NCBI GenBank assembly: GCA_045430305.1
Contig: JAILXW010000002.1
Coordinates: 372,001-436,000 of the forward strand
DNA: 64,000 nucleotides
Direction of reading: 5' to 3'
DNA from: Agarilytica sp045430305
GTDB lineage: Bacteria; Pseudomonadota; Gammaproteobacteria; Pseudomonadales; Cellvibrionaceae
In this document: positions 9,360 through 17,761 of the stretch, piece by piece
Layout: every line of letters starts with the position of its first letter
Numbering within the stretch: the stretch's first letter is position 1
The notes under the pieces: generated by a model
Databases searched by the model: none
What the model saw: only the letters and a program-made list of their open reading frames with translations
What the model was told of the DNA's origin: nothing
Made by a program: the position numbers and the translations under genes

Positions 9360-9389
9360 TGGACATATGACCGTCATATAACGTAGTAT
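9360..9389 (+). promoter_or_regulatory. Candidate promoter of the carAB leader
   Basis: TGGACA (9360-9365), one base from the -35 consensus, is separated by 18 nt from TAGTAT (9384-9389). A transcript would start near 9396 and run into the terminator 60-90 nt later. The prediction is by eye only. Confidence 0.4.
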
Positions 9390-9455
9390 TCGCCCTCAAG
9401 TCTGGGCAGCCCGTCTGGCTCGCCAAACTACTTAAACTAGTATCAGAATTCCGAA

Positions 9456-9488
9456 AGCGAGATGAAGCCACCTTCATCTCGCTTTTTT
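9456..9488 (+). terminator. Intrinsic terminator in the carA leader (probable attenuator)
   Basis: AGCGAGATGAAG (9456-9467) pairs perfectly with CTTCATCTCGCT (9472-9483) around the loop CCAC and is followed by six T. No plus-strand gene lies upstream, so it must end a transcript that starts inside this intergenic region. That points to attenuation of carAB or a short regulatory RNA. carAB of Pseudomonas aeruginosa is known to be pyrimidine-controlled through a leader. Confidence 0.8.
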
Positions 9489-9617
9489 GCAAGCGACCGT
9501 TAGCTTCTTTGTTATTTGTGATAGACCACCGTGCATCGCGCGGCTCTTTAGTACGGCCTAAAGTCGGCTCACTGAAGGTCTCTAACTCGGCCTGCTGATC
9601 GCGCAAGGGCAGTTCTG

Positions 9618-10859
9618 ATGTTGATTAATCGGTTTTTTATTCAGCAGTACGCTGCTGATAAAAGTAAGAGGAGTATCCACTTGTCGCAAGCGCAAGCATC
9701 CGAACAGTCTTCATCCCCGTTATTGGCGCTCGCAAATGCGCGTCCCGCCATTTTGGTTTTGCGTGACGGCAGTATTTTCCGAGGTCAGGCCATTGGCGCC
9801 GACGGCGCTTCCGTTGGTGAGGTGGTGTTTAACACTGCTATCACGGGCTACCAAGAAATTCTTACCGACCCTTCCTACGCGAAACAGATTGTCACGCTGA
9901 CCTACCCGCATATAGGTAACACTGGTACCAATGATGAAGATGAAGAGTGTGCAGATGTGTGGGCTTCGGGTTTAGTCGTTCGTGATTTAGCGGCTTTAGC
10001 AAGCAGTTTCAGAAATCAGGAATCGCTCGACGACTATCTCAAAAAGAAAAATATTGTCGGTATTGCCGGTATTGATACCCGACGCTTAACACGAATTCTG
10101 CGCGATAAAGGCGCTCAAGACGGCTGTCTGATGGCTGGCGATATTGACGAAGACAAAGCCCTAGCGCTCGCTAAAGACTTTGCAGGGTTGCAGGGTATGG
10201 ATCTGGCGGCAGAAGTCACAACCGACGACTCTTACCCTTGGCAGGCGGGTTCTTGGGCGTTGGGGCAAGGTTTTAGCGAGCTGGCAGAAGCCAAATTTAA
10301 AGTAGTTGCATACGACTTTGGCGCCAAGCGAAACATCCTACGCATGCTAGTAGATCGTGGCTGCGACCTTACGGTTGTGCCGGCAAATACACCAGCAGCA
10401 GATGTGTTAGCAATGAAGCCAGACGGTGTCTTTCTTTCCAATGGCCCTGGCGACCCAGAGCCTTGTGAATACGCTATTGCTGCCATCAAGGAAATCTTAC
10501 AGACGAATATCCCTGTATTTGGTATTTGCCTGGGGCATCAACTGCTTGCGCTTGCGAGTGGAGCCAAGACGGCCAAAATGAAATTTGGCCACCATGGCGC
10601 AAATCACCCCGTGCAAGATGTGCAATCGGGCCATGTGATGATCACCAGTCAGAACCACGGTTTTGCGGTGGACGAAAGTTCATTACCCGACAATGTTCAA
10701 GTGACGCATAAGTCTTTGTTTGACGGTTCGTTACAGGGCATTCATTTAAGCGACAAGCCAGCCTTCAGCTTTCAGGGGCACCCTGAAGCCAGCCCTGGCC
10801 CGCACGATGCAGCTGAGTTGTTTGACCACTTTGTTGAATTGATGGAAGCGGAAAAGTAA
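9618..10859 (+). CDS. carA: Carbamoyl-phosphate synthase small subunit
   Basis: CarA hydrolyses glutamine and passes ammonia to CarB for carbamoyl phosphate, the precursor of arginine and pyrimidines. The N-terminal CPSase domain (ILVLRDGSIFRGQAIGA, VVFNTAITGYQEILTDPSY) is followed by a class I glutamine amidotransferase domain with the nucleophile in FGICLGHQ and the His-Glu pair in QGHPEASPGPHD. The N-terminus is about 35-40 residues longer than in Escherichia coli. Two in-frame starts have good ribosome binding sites: ATG 9618 (AAGGG, 8 nt) and TTG 9681 (AGAGGAG, 8 nt). The TTG start fits the family length better. carB follows after 91 nt. Confidence 0.97.
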   Translation: MLINRFFIQQYAADKSKRSIHLSQAQASEQSSSPLLALANARPAILVLRDGSIFRGQAIGADGASVGEVVFNTAITGYQEILTDPSYAKQIVTLTYPHIGNTGTNDEDEECADVWASGLVVRDLAALASSFRNQESLDDYLKKKNIVGIAGIDTRRLTRILRDKGAQDGCLMAGDIDEDKALALAKDFAGLQGMDLAAEVTTDDSYPWQAGSWALGQGFSELAEAKFKVVAYDFGAKRNILRMLVDRGCDLTVVPANTPAADVLAMKPDGVFLSNGPGDPEPCEYAIAAIKEILQTNIPVFGICLGHQLLALASGAKTAKMKFGHHGANHPVQDVQSGHVMITSQNHGFAVDESSLPDNVQVTHKSLFDGSLQGIHLSDKPAFSFQGHPEASPGPHDAAELFDHFVELMEAEK

Positions 10860-10950
10860 GCGGGCTGTGAGTGCTTACTTCCGATATATCGTCGCAAAAC
10901 TATAGATTAGTTAGCGTTTACATAGAAATTAAAGAGATTGTAAAACCACC

Positions 10951-13900
10951 ATGCCAAAGCGTAGTGACTTAAAAAGTATTTTGATTATCGGGGCTGGTCC
11001 AATTGTGATTGGTCAGGCCTGTGAGTTCGATTATTCTGGCGCTCAAGCCTGTAAAGCCTTGCGAGAAGAAGGCTATCGCGTGATTTTGGTGAACTCAAAT
11101 CCGGCCACCATCATGACTGATCCAAGTATGGCCGATGCGACCTATATCGAGCCCATCACATGGCAAACGGTCGAGAAAATTATTGAGAAAGAAAAGCCTG
11201 ATGCAATTTTGCCCACCATGGGTGGTCAAACGGCATTGAACTGCGCTTTGGCGCTGCACGATAACGGTGTGCTTGAAAAGTATAATGTGGAGTTGATAGG
11301 CGCGAATCAAGAAGCCATCCACAAAGCTGAAGATCGCAACCTGTTCGATAAGGCGATGAAAAAAATCGGCCTCGAGTGTGCCCGTGCTGAAATTGTTCAC
11401 AGCATGGATGAGGCACTAGAAGTGCCGAAGAAATTTGGCTTCCCTGTGATTATTCGCCCGTCTTTCACGATGGGTGGTTCTGGCGGTGGCATCGCCTACA
11501 ATTGGGACGAATTTGAAGAGATCTGTAACCGTGGTCTCGACCTTTCCCCGACCAATGAGCTGCTCATCGATGAGAGCCTTCTGGGTTGGAAAGAATATGA
11601 AATGGAAGTGGTGCGCGATAAGAACGACAACTGCATCATCATCTGTTCGATCGAAAATTTCGACCCTATGGGCGTACATACTGGCGACTCAATCACCGTT
11701 GCCCCAGCGCAAACCCTGACTGACAAAGAATACCAAATCATGCGTAATGCCTCGTTGGCGGTTTTGCGTGAAATTGGTGTTGAGACTGGCGGTTCCAATG
11801 TGCAATTTGCGGTGAACCCCGACACCGGTCGCTTGGTGGTGATCGAGATGAACCCGCGTGTATCGCGCTCTTCCGCTTTGGCTTCAAAAGCAACGGGTTT
11901 CCCGATTGCTAAAGTCGCAGCCAAGCTTGCCGTGGGTTATACCCTTGATGAGTTGAAGAATGATATTACTGGTGGCGCGACTCCGGCGTCCTTCGAACCA
12001 AGTATCGATTACGTAGTAACGAAGATTCCGCGCTTCACCTTCGAAAAGTTTGGCGATGCGGATGCGCGTTTGACCACGCAAATGAAATCTGTGGGTGAAG
12101 TGATGGCCATTGGCCGTACTTTCCAAGAATCTCTGCAAAAAGCACTGCGCGGTTTGGAGGTAGGCTCTGCCGGTTTTGAGCCTCAAGTGGCGCTGGAAGA
12201 TAGTGAGGCGATTGGCGCTATTCGTCGCGAGCTAAGTATTCCTGGTGGTGAGCGTATTTGGTATGTTGGCGATGCATTCCGCTCTGGTATGAGTGTTGAA
12301 GAAGTCTTTGAGCAATCAAAAATCGACCCTTGGTTCTTGGTGCAAATTAAAGACATTATCGATACGGAGTTAGCGCTCGCTTCTATGCCGCTGACTGATA
12401 TATCTGAAGCTATTATGTTCGCTCTTAAGCGAAAAGGTTTCTCAGATAAGCGCTTGGCAACCCTTCTCGGTGTAAGTGAAAAAAGCTTACGTACACACCG
12501 GCATCAGCTCGGTGTGTTCCCTGTCTATAAACGTGTGGATACCTGCGCGGCAGAGTTTTCGACCTCAACGGCCTACATGTATTCCACCTACGAAGAAGAG
12601 TGTGAGGCGCGTCCATCAGACCGTGAAAAAATCATGGTGATCGGTGGCGGCCCTAACCGAATTGGCCAAGGTATTGAATTCGATTATTGTTGTGTGCACG
12701 CGGCTTTAGCTGCGCGCGATGCTGGTTACGAAACCATTATGGTGAACTGTAACCCTGAGACTGTTTCAACAGATTACGACACGTCAGATCGCCTCTATTT
12801 TGAACCGGTAACTTTGGAAGACGTGCTTGAAATTGTTCGCAAAGAAAACCCCAAAGGGGTGATCGTTCAGTTTGGCGGTCAGACGCCGTTGAAGCTTGCA
12901 AAAGCCTTAGAAGCTGCTGGTGCGCCGATTATTGGTACCAGTCCAGAAGCGATTGATCGTGCGGAAGATCGCGAGCGCTTTCAGCAAATGATTGAACGCC
13001 TCGGTTTGCTGCAACCGCCGAATGCCATCGTTCGTTCGACGCAAGAAGCTGTCGCGGTAGCACCAGAAGTGAAGTATCCGCTGGTTGTGCGTCCTTCGTA
13101 CGTGCTTGGTGGTCGGGCGATGGAAATCGTTTACACCGAAAAAGAATTACTCCAGTACATGACCGAAGCGGTGCAAGCTTCTGATGATGCGCCGGTTCTG
13201 CTTGATCACTTCCTTAATAACGCAATCGAAGTGGATATTGACGCTGTTTCTGATGGCAAGCGTGTCGTGATTGGGGCAATCATGCAGCATATTGAGCAAT
13301 GCGGTGTGCATTCAGGCGATTCTGCCTGTTCGCTTCCGCCTTATTCGTTGCCGGACGATGTACAAGACGAAATGCGCGAGCAAGTGCGTAAAATGGCGGT
13401 AGAGCTTGGCGTGGTGGGTTTGATGAATACTCAGCTCGCCTACCAAGACGGTAAAATCTACGTGATTGAAGTGAATCCGCGCGCGTCGCGTACTGTGCCT
13501 TTCGTTTCTAAATGCGTGGGTACCTCGCTCGCGAAAGTTGCAGCGCTATGCCAAACCGGCATGAGTCTAGAAGAAATTGGTTTTACTCAAGAAGTCGTGC
13601 CCGAATACTACAGTGTTAAAGAAGCGGTTTTCCCCTTCAATAAATTCCCATCGGTTGACCCCATCTTGGGGCCGGAAATGAAATCTACCGGTGAAGTGAT
13701 GGGCGTTGGCAGCACGTTTGCTGAAGCCTATGCAAAATCACAATCAGGCAGTGGTACGGGTATTCCAACGAAAGGCACTGCTTTTTTGAGTGTGCGTGAT
13801 TTTGATAAGAGCGGCATTGTTGTGGTTGCCCGCGAACTAAGCGAACTCGGTTTTGATTTGGTTGCGACACGCGGTACAGCGAAAGTAATTGAAGAGGCCG

Positions 13901-14172
13901 GCATCAGTGTTCGCCACGTAAACAAGGTACAAGAAGGGCGCCCGCACGCAGTAGATATGCTTAAAAACGGTGAAATCCAGCTTGTTGTGAACACCACAGA
14001 AGGCAAGCAAGCCATTCGTGATTCGGCCTCTATTCGACGAAGCGCAGAAGCCAATCACGTGTGTTATACCACTACTTTAGCGGCCGGCAATGCCATTTGT
14101 ATGGCTTTGCGTTTTGGCCGAGAATTAGAAGTTCGTAGACTTCAAGACCTACATTCAGGAGCAGCGAAGTAA
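10951..14172 (+). CDS. carB: Carbamoyl-phosphate synthase large subunit
   Basis: CarB makes carbamoyl phosphate from bicarbonate, ammonia and two ATP, in complex with CarA. Its 1073 residues are the usual length. Two homologous ATP-grasp halves each begin with a nucleotide-binding loop (IIGAGPIVIGQACEFDYSG and VIGGGPNRIGQGIEFDY), with the oligomerisation domain between. A C-terminal allosteric MGS-like domain is present (FLSVRDFDKSGIVVVARELS). The stop codon overlaps the start of greA (TAATG), so greA is translated from the same message. Confidence 0.98.
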   Translation: MPKRSDLKSILIIGAGPIVIGQACEFDYSGAQACKALREEGYRVILVNSNPATIMTDPSMADATYIEPITWQTVEKIIEKEKPDAILPTMGGQTALNCALALHDNGVLEKYNVELIGANQEAIHKAEDRNLFDKAMKKIGLECARAEIVHSMDEALEVPKKFGFPVIIRPSFTMGGSGGGIAYNWDEFEEICNRGLDLSPTNELLIDESLLGWKEYEMEVVRDKNDNCIIICSIENFDPMGVHTGDSITVAPAQTLTDKEYQIMRNASLAVLREIGVETGGSNVQFAVNPDTGRLVVIEMNPRVSRSSALASKATGFPIAKVAAKLAVGYTLDELKNDITGGATPASFEPSIDYVVTKIPRFTFEKFGDADARLTTQMKSVGEVMAIGRTFQESLQKALRGLEVGSAGFEPQVALEDSEAIGAIRRELSIPGGERIWYVGDAFRSGMSVEEVFEQSKIDPWFLVQIKDIIDTELALASMPLTDISEAIMFALKRKGFSDKRLATLLGVSEKSLRTHRHQLGVFPVYKRVDTCAAEFSTSTAYMYSTYEEECEARPSDREKIMVIGGGPNRIGQGIEFDYCCVHAALAARDAGYETIMVNCNPETVSTDYDTSDRLYFEPVTLEDVLEIVRKENPKGVIVQFGGQTPLKLAKALEAAGAPIIGTSPEAIDRAEDRERFQQMIERLGLLQPPNAIVRSTQEAVAVAPEVKYPLVVRPSYVLGGRAMEIVYTEKELLQYMTEAVQASDDAPVLLDHFLNNAIEVDIDAVSDGKRVVIGAIMQHIEQCGVHSGDSACSLPPYSLPDDVQDEMREQVRKMAVELGVVGLMNTQLAYQDGKIYVIEVNPRASRTVPFVSKCVGTSLAKVAALCQTGMSLEEIGFTQEVVPEYYSVKEAVFPFNKFPSVDPILGPEMKSTGEVMGVGSTFAEAYAKSQSGSGTGIPTKGTAFLSVRDFDKSGIVVVARELSELGFDLVATRGTAKVIEEAGISVRHVNKVQEGRPHAVDMLKNGEIQLVVNTTEGKQAIRDSASIRRSAEANHVCYTTTLAAGNAICMALRFGRELEVRRLQDLHSGAAK

Positions 14173-14648
14173 TGCAAAAATACCCTATGACTGTCGAAGG
14201 TGAACAGGCCCTTCGCGATGAGCTAGAGCAGCTTAAAAAAGTTGATCGCCCACGTATCGTTGCTGACATTGCTGATGCCCGCGAACATGGTGATCTTAAA
14301 GAGAATGCCGAATATCATGCTGCGCGTGAGCAGCAGGGGTTTTGTGAAGGTAGAATTCAAGAGATCGAAGCAAAACTGTCCACTTCACAAGTGATTGATG
14401 TTAAGGCCATTCCGCAGGGTGAAAAAGTCATTTTTGGCGTGACGGTCGACTTAATTAATGTTGAAACCGATGCGTCTATTACTTATCAAATTGTTGGTGA
14501 AGACGAAGCCAACCTCAAGTTAAATAAAATTTCGGTGACTTCCCCAATCGCACGAGCACTGATTGGAAAAGAAGTGGGTGATGTTGCATTGGTAAAAGCG
14601 CCTAGCGGCGACATTGAATACGAAATTGATCAGGTTAGGCATCTATAG
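14172..14648 (+). CDS. greA: Transcript cleavage factor GreA
   Basis: GreA rescues backtracked RNA polymerase by stimulating cleavage of the transcript 3' end. The 158 residues match the family. The N-terminal coiled coil carries the basic/acidic tip motif ADIADAREHGDLKENAEYHA, with the acidic residues that act in the polymerase secondary channel. The C-terminal half is the FKBP-like domain. It overlaps carB by one base. The carB-greA order is conserved in gammaproteobacteria. Confidence 0.97.
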   Translation: MQKYPMTVEGEQALRDELEQLKKVDRPRIVADIADAREHGDLKENAEYHAAREQQGFCEGRIQEIEAKLSTSQVIDVKAIPQGEKVIFGVTVDLINVETDASITYQIVGEDEANLKLNKISVTSPIARALIGKEVGDVALVKAPSGDIEYEIDQVRHL

Positions 14649-15119
14649 ATCGCCAAATTTTTCGTTTTTCTATCTTTCATACTCCATTCATCTTCCCCCT
14701 CGTACACTACAAATAGCGTCGATAGTTTTTACGAAACACGATCGGCGCTCTCTTTTATCGATTTAACTAAATCGCATTAGTAGCCTGTATTTTTAGGCCA
14801 TAAAACTCAAAACGATACAAGCGGTACAGAGAAAAGATATAACCGATGTGCTGCTAGAACGAAAGTGTTATTTGCATCACAAATAAGTAATGTTGTTCGT
14901 TTATTGGTCTGTGCTTTGCGTTCATCTTATTAAAATTGTGTAGAGTTATATTTTTGGCGCGAAATAAAATATATATTTCGATAAAAACGGTAGCACGGTC
15001 AGAAGTGCCCAATTATTAAATTGGGCGTCATAGAAAGGTTGTCGATAAAAGGTTGGACTAAGGTCGAGGTTTGGACTGATGTCGAATAGAAGCCAGATGA
15101 AATTTTGTATATAAATATA
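14649..15119. other. AT-rich intergenic region after greA
   Basis: No gene-like content is seen in these 471 nt. A perfect 8-pair hairpin, GCCCAATT-ATTA-AATTGGGC, lies at 15007-15026, without a following T run, about 95 nt before the cyclic-nucleotide-binding-like gene. It may be an operator or leader stem. I see no clear promoter or terminator. Confidence 0.5.
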
Positions 15120-15755
15120 ATGGCGAAACGGAAGAGTGATGTAGTTATGTTGTGTAAAGCGGTACAAAAAAATAGTCATTTAGGCGTGGAGCTAGTTCAG
15201 CGAAGTATAGGGCCCATTATGTGTAGTGATGTTGTAACTCAATCTAAGGCAGGTGGAGCTAAAGCGCTCGGAGAACTAAGGGCGAACGTGTCATCCTTGA
15301 ACGGTGTGCGTGAAAAAATTTCACTTTTCGGTGGTTTGACTGAACGCGAAGTAAGTGTCGTACTTCCGTATTTGGAACTGACAGGTTTCGAAAAAGGAGA
15401 GTGCGTTTTTGAGCAGGGAGCATTACCTACAAGTGTATTTATCGTTTTAAATGGCGAGGTACAGTTACAAACGATAAAATCTAACGGGGGTAAGGCGCAC
15501 GTTAATTTCTTGCCTGGCGATTGCTTTGGTGAAAGTTCGGTTATTGGTATTCAGCCTCAAATGGGTAGCGCAGTGGCCATTAAGAACACCACGGTGCTGG
15601 AATTGAAAAGCGAAAGTTTGATGGTTTTGGCTGAAGCCGACAAAGAAATATTTTCGGTGTTGATGATGAATATCGCACGTGAAGTAAGCCGCCGTTTGCA
15701 TTCCTTTTTTACGTGCCCTGACGACTGCCAAGAGCTGCCTGTTCAGCGCGCTTAG
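15120..15755 (+). CDS. Cyclic-nucleotide-binding-domain protein without DNA-binding domain
   Basis: The last 140 of 211 residues form a CRP-like cNMP-binding beta-roll (LFGGLTEREVSVVLPYLEL, FEKGECVFEQG, GDCFGESSVIG). The region where CRP has the phosphate-binding Arg reads MGSAVA, with no Arg, so cAMP binding is doubtful. The protein ends soon after the roll and lacks a helix-turn-helix. The first 60 residues show no known domain. I chose ATG 15120; TTG 15105 and ATG 15147 are alternatives. It may bind another ligand or act by protein contact, perhaps like PilZ-type or stand-alone cNMP effectors. Its partner is unknown. Confidence 0.75.
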   Translation: MAKRKSDVVMLCKAVQKNSHLGVELVQRSIGPIMCSDVVTQSKAGGAKALGELRANVSSLNGVREKISLFGGLTEREVSVVLPYLELTGFEKGECVFEQGALPTSVFIVLNGEVQLQTIKSNGGKAHVNFLPGDCFGESSVIGIQPQMGSAVAIKNTTVLELKSESLMVLAEADKEIFSVLMMNIAREVSRRLHSFFTCPDDCQELPVQRA

Positions 15756-15884
15756 AACGCCTGGTTAATACAGGTTATTATTGAAAAATATTTTTTAGGG
15801 AAAGCGTTTGTTTCTTTCGCACCTTTTCCTCAAAGCGAAGGTGGCTTCTAGCTTCTCAAGAGCGTCTTCGCTATACCTCTCTTT

Positions 15885-16328
15885 TTACCATTGAGATAAA
15901 GTGTTAGGAAACCTTTCCTTGTCTCGCTCCGCTGCAATGTCGTTGCATTCTCCGCGGACTTTTAAGTTTTCCCTTAGTGTTTGAACTTCCATGAGCCAGT
16001 ATCCATCTGAGCAAAACGCCACTCTGGCGAGTTTTTTCTGAGTGATGGATTGTAGTCTTTTTTCAGCAAGCCGCCTTCGTTTTGTTGTGCTTATTCCGCT
16101 TTTTGAGGAAATGATTTTATACGCTGTCCATGAGCCATTTTTAATGCGAACTTCAAAATGCTTTAAGTTTGAGGTGGTTATTTTAGTGCGAAAGACTACG
16201 TCGGCTTCCAGCTGAACTTCGCGTTTAGCTTTTGTGCTACAGCCGCTTACAAGAAAAAAGGTCAGTAAGACGATGTGTATGTTTTTGTAGAAACACGCAC
16301 AGCAAGGGATGTGGCAGGCGTTAATCAC
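15885..16328 (-). CDS. Hypothetical lipoprotein
   Basis: The 147-residue product has a hydrophobic N-terminus ending in the lipobox LVSGC near residue 30, so it should be lipidated and exported. The mature part is basic, with segments such as KRRRLAEKRLQS and a WLMEVQTLREN stretch. I recognise no family. It lies 20 nt upstream of yhbY's stop on the same strand, that is downstream of yhbY in transcription, and may share its message. The N-terminus before the hydrophobic core is Cys-rich and the exact start is uncertain. Confidence 0.6.
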   Translation of the reverse strand: MINACHIPCCACFYKNIHIVLLTFFLVSGCSTKAKREVQLEADVVFRTKITTSNLKHFEVRIKNGSWTAYKIISSKSGISTTKRRRLAEKRLQSITQKKLARVAFCSDGYWLMEVQTLRENLKVRGECNDIAAERDKERFPNTLSQW

Positions 16329-16348
16329 AATAGCGCCTGCCAGATGAT

Positions 16349-16648
16349 TTAACGTACGTTAGAAGTTTTTAGGTTGGGCTTGTCTGATACGCGATACAAA
16401 AGCGCAACTTTGCCAATTTCTTGCACAACCTGCGCCTTAGTGTTTTTACATAGTTCCGCTACTGCTTGCTTGCGTAATTCACGGTCAACGATGGCAACTT
16501 TAATTTTAATAAGTTCATGATCGTTGAGGGCGCGATTTACTTCGTTAATCACTCCGTCGGTTAAACCTTTGCCTGCGACGGTCACCACGGGGTTCAAGTT
16601 GTGGCCAATATTTCGGAGGTGTTTTTGCTGTTCTTTGCTTATGGCCAT
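16349..16648 (-). CDS. yhbY: YhbY-type CRM-domain ribosome assembly protein
   Basis: This 99-residue protein is a single CRM domain that binds pre-50S ribosomal RNA. The start KEQQKHLRNIGHNLNPVVTV, then GKGLTDGV and HELIKIKVA, is characteristic; the family's GxxG-type loop lies in the GKGLTDGV region. It is divergent from rlmE, another 50S maturation gene, with about 220 nt between. The yhbY/rlmE/ftsH arrangement is conserved in gammaproteobacteria. Confidence 0.95.
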   Translation of the reverse strand: MAISKEQQKHLRNIGHNLNPVVTVAGKGLTDGVINEVNRALNDHELIKIKVAIVDRELRKQAVAELCKNTKAQVVQEIGKVALLYRVSDKPNLKTSNVR

Positions 16649-16872
16649 AAGGGCTTCATTGATCTCTATTAGGGTTATTGCGGGTGGCGATAGTACGAGC
16701 GATTGTGCGCTTGTGGTTCGCTCTTAGCACCTGCTGCGGTACTATTGCGCTTGTTTCATGAGCGCATGGAAAGCAGAATTTGCGTGCATTGTACGTATCA
16801 CTGCGCTATTTGGGAAACCCAAGCTTCGGTATCCATACGCAAATCCGGTAAATTCACAGTAAATACAAATAT

Positions 16873-17493
16873 ATGGCACGTTCAAAAACTAGCAAGCGTT
16901 GGCTTGATGAGCACTTTAATGATAACTATGTAAAGTCATCGCAAGATGATGGTTATCGGTCGCGGGCGAGTTACAAGCTGATTGAGCTGGACAAAAAAGA
17001 CAAATTGTTTCGTCGCGGCATGAAAGTTGTGGATCTTGGCGCTGCGCCCGGCGGCTGGTCGCAAGTTGCTGCTGAGAAGGTGGGGGACAAGGGTTTGGTG
17101 TTGGCGTCAGACATTCTCCCAATGGATGGTATCGCCGGTGTCGAGTTCATTCAGGGTGATTTTACTGAAGAAGAAATCTTAGAAAAATTGCTTAACGCCC
17201 TCGATGGCGTCGAAGCTGATCTTGTAATTTCCGATATGGCACCCAATATGAGTGGTATAGCGGAAATAGATCAGCCTCAATCGATGTATCTAGTAGAGCT
17301 GGCCTTGGATATGGTCGACCAAGTGCTAAAGTCTGGCGGTGATTTCGTCGCTAAGGTATTCCAAGGGGAAGGTTTTGACGCCTATATGCAGTCATGCCGC
17401 CAGCGGTTCAATAAGGTATCGATTCGCAAACCGGATGCCTCGCGGGCGCGATCACGCGAAGTGTATATCGTTGCCAAGGGTAAAAAGGCGTGA
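16873..17493 (+). CDS. rlmE: 23S rRNA 2'-O-methyltransferase RlmE (FtsJ/RrmJ)
   Basis: RlmE methylates the 2'-OH of U2552 of 23S rRNA using S-adenosylmethionine, late in 50S assembly. The 206 residues show the SAM-binding motif VVDLGAAPGGWSQVA and the K-D-K-E catalytic tetrad: Lys in ASYKLIEL, Asp in VISDMAPN, Lys in VAKVFQGEG and Glu in SREVYIVA. It is heat-shock induced together with ftsH in E. coli. Here ftsH starts about 270 nt downstream. Confidence 0.97.
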   Translation: MARSKTSKRWLDEHFNDNYVKSSQDDGYRSRASYKLIELDKKDKLFRRGMKVVDLGAAPGGWSQVAAEKVGDKGLVLASDILPMDGIAGVEFIQGDFTEEEILEKLLNALDGVEADLVISDMAPNMSGIAEIDQPQSMYLVELALDMVDQVLKSGGDFVAKVFQGEGFDAYMQSCRQRFNKVSIRKPDASRARSREVYIVAKGKKA

Positions 17494-17761
17494 TTTGAAT
17501 TGTTGAGCGCGCCGAATGCTCATAATGGCGCTAATAGGTCAGTTTTTTCTGATCTTGTTCGTACAATGCAACGTAATTGTGTAGAAAGCGTATTAAATCG
17601 AGTGTGGGGCTATTAAGCCGTGGGCGATTATTTCCAGAAAATCTGGCCTAGGCAGAATGCTTAAGCTCGACCAGAACTATAATTAGATGACCAGTAGTTG
17701 AATTTTAACCTTTGGCGCAAGGCAATGCGCTGATGTGATTTACTTTTTAGGAGTACCGCCC

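Larger units (their letters stand above)
9095..9617. other. Intergenic region between the receiver gene and carA
   Basis: Both flanking genes point away from this 523-nt region. It holds a probable plus-strand promoter (9360-9389), a strong intrinsic terminator (9456-9488) and about 130 nt more before carA. A minus-strand open frame at 9334-9606 crosses both signals and has no recognisable product. Confidence 0.7.

Noticed and set aside
9334..9606. Minus-strand open frame of 90 codons upstream of carA
   Set aside because: It crosses the carA leader terminator and promoter, and no domain or signal is visible.
11496..11924. Minus-strand open frame of 142 codons and several others inside carB
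   Set aside because: All are opposite the well-conserved carB frame.
14946..15179. Minus-strand open frame of 77 codons
   Set aside because: AT-rich sequence between genes, with a product made mostly of Phe, Tyr and Ile and no ribosome binding site.
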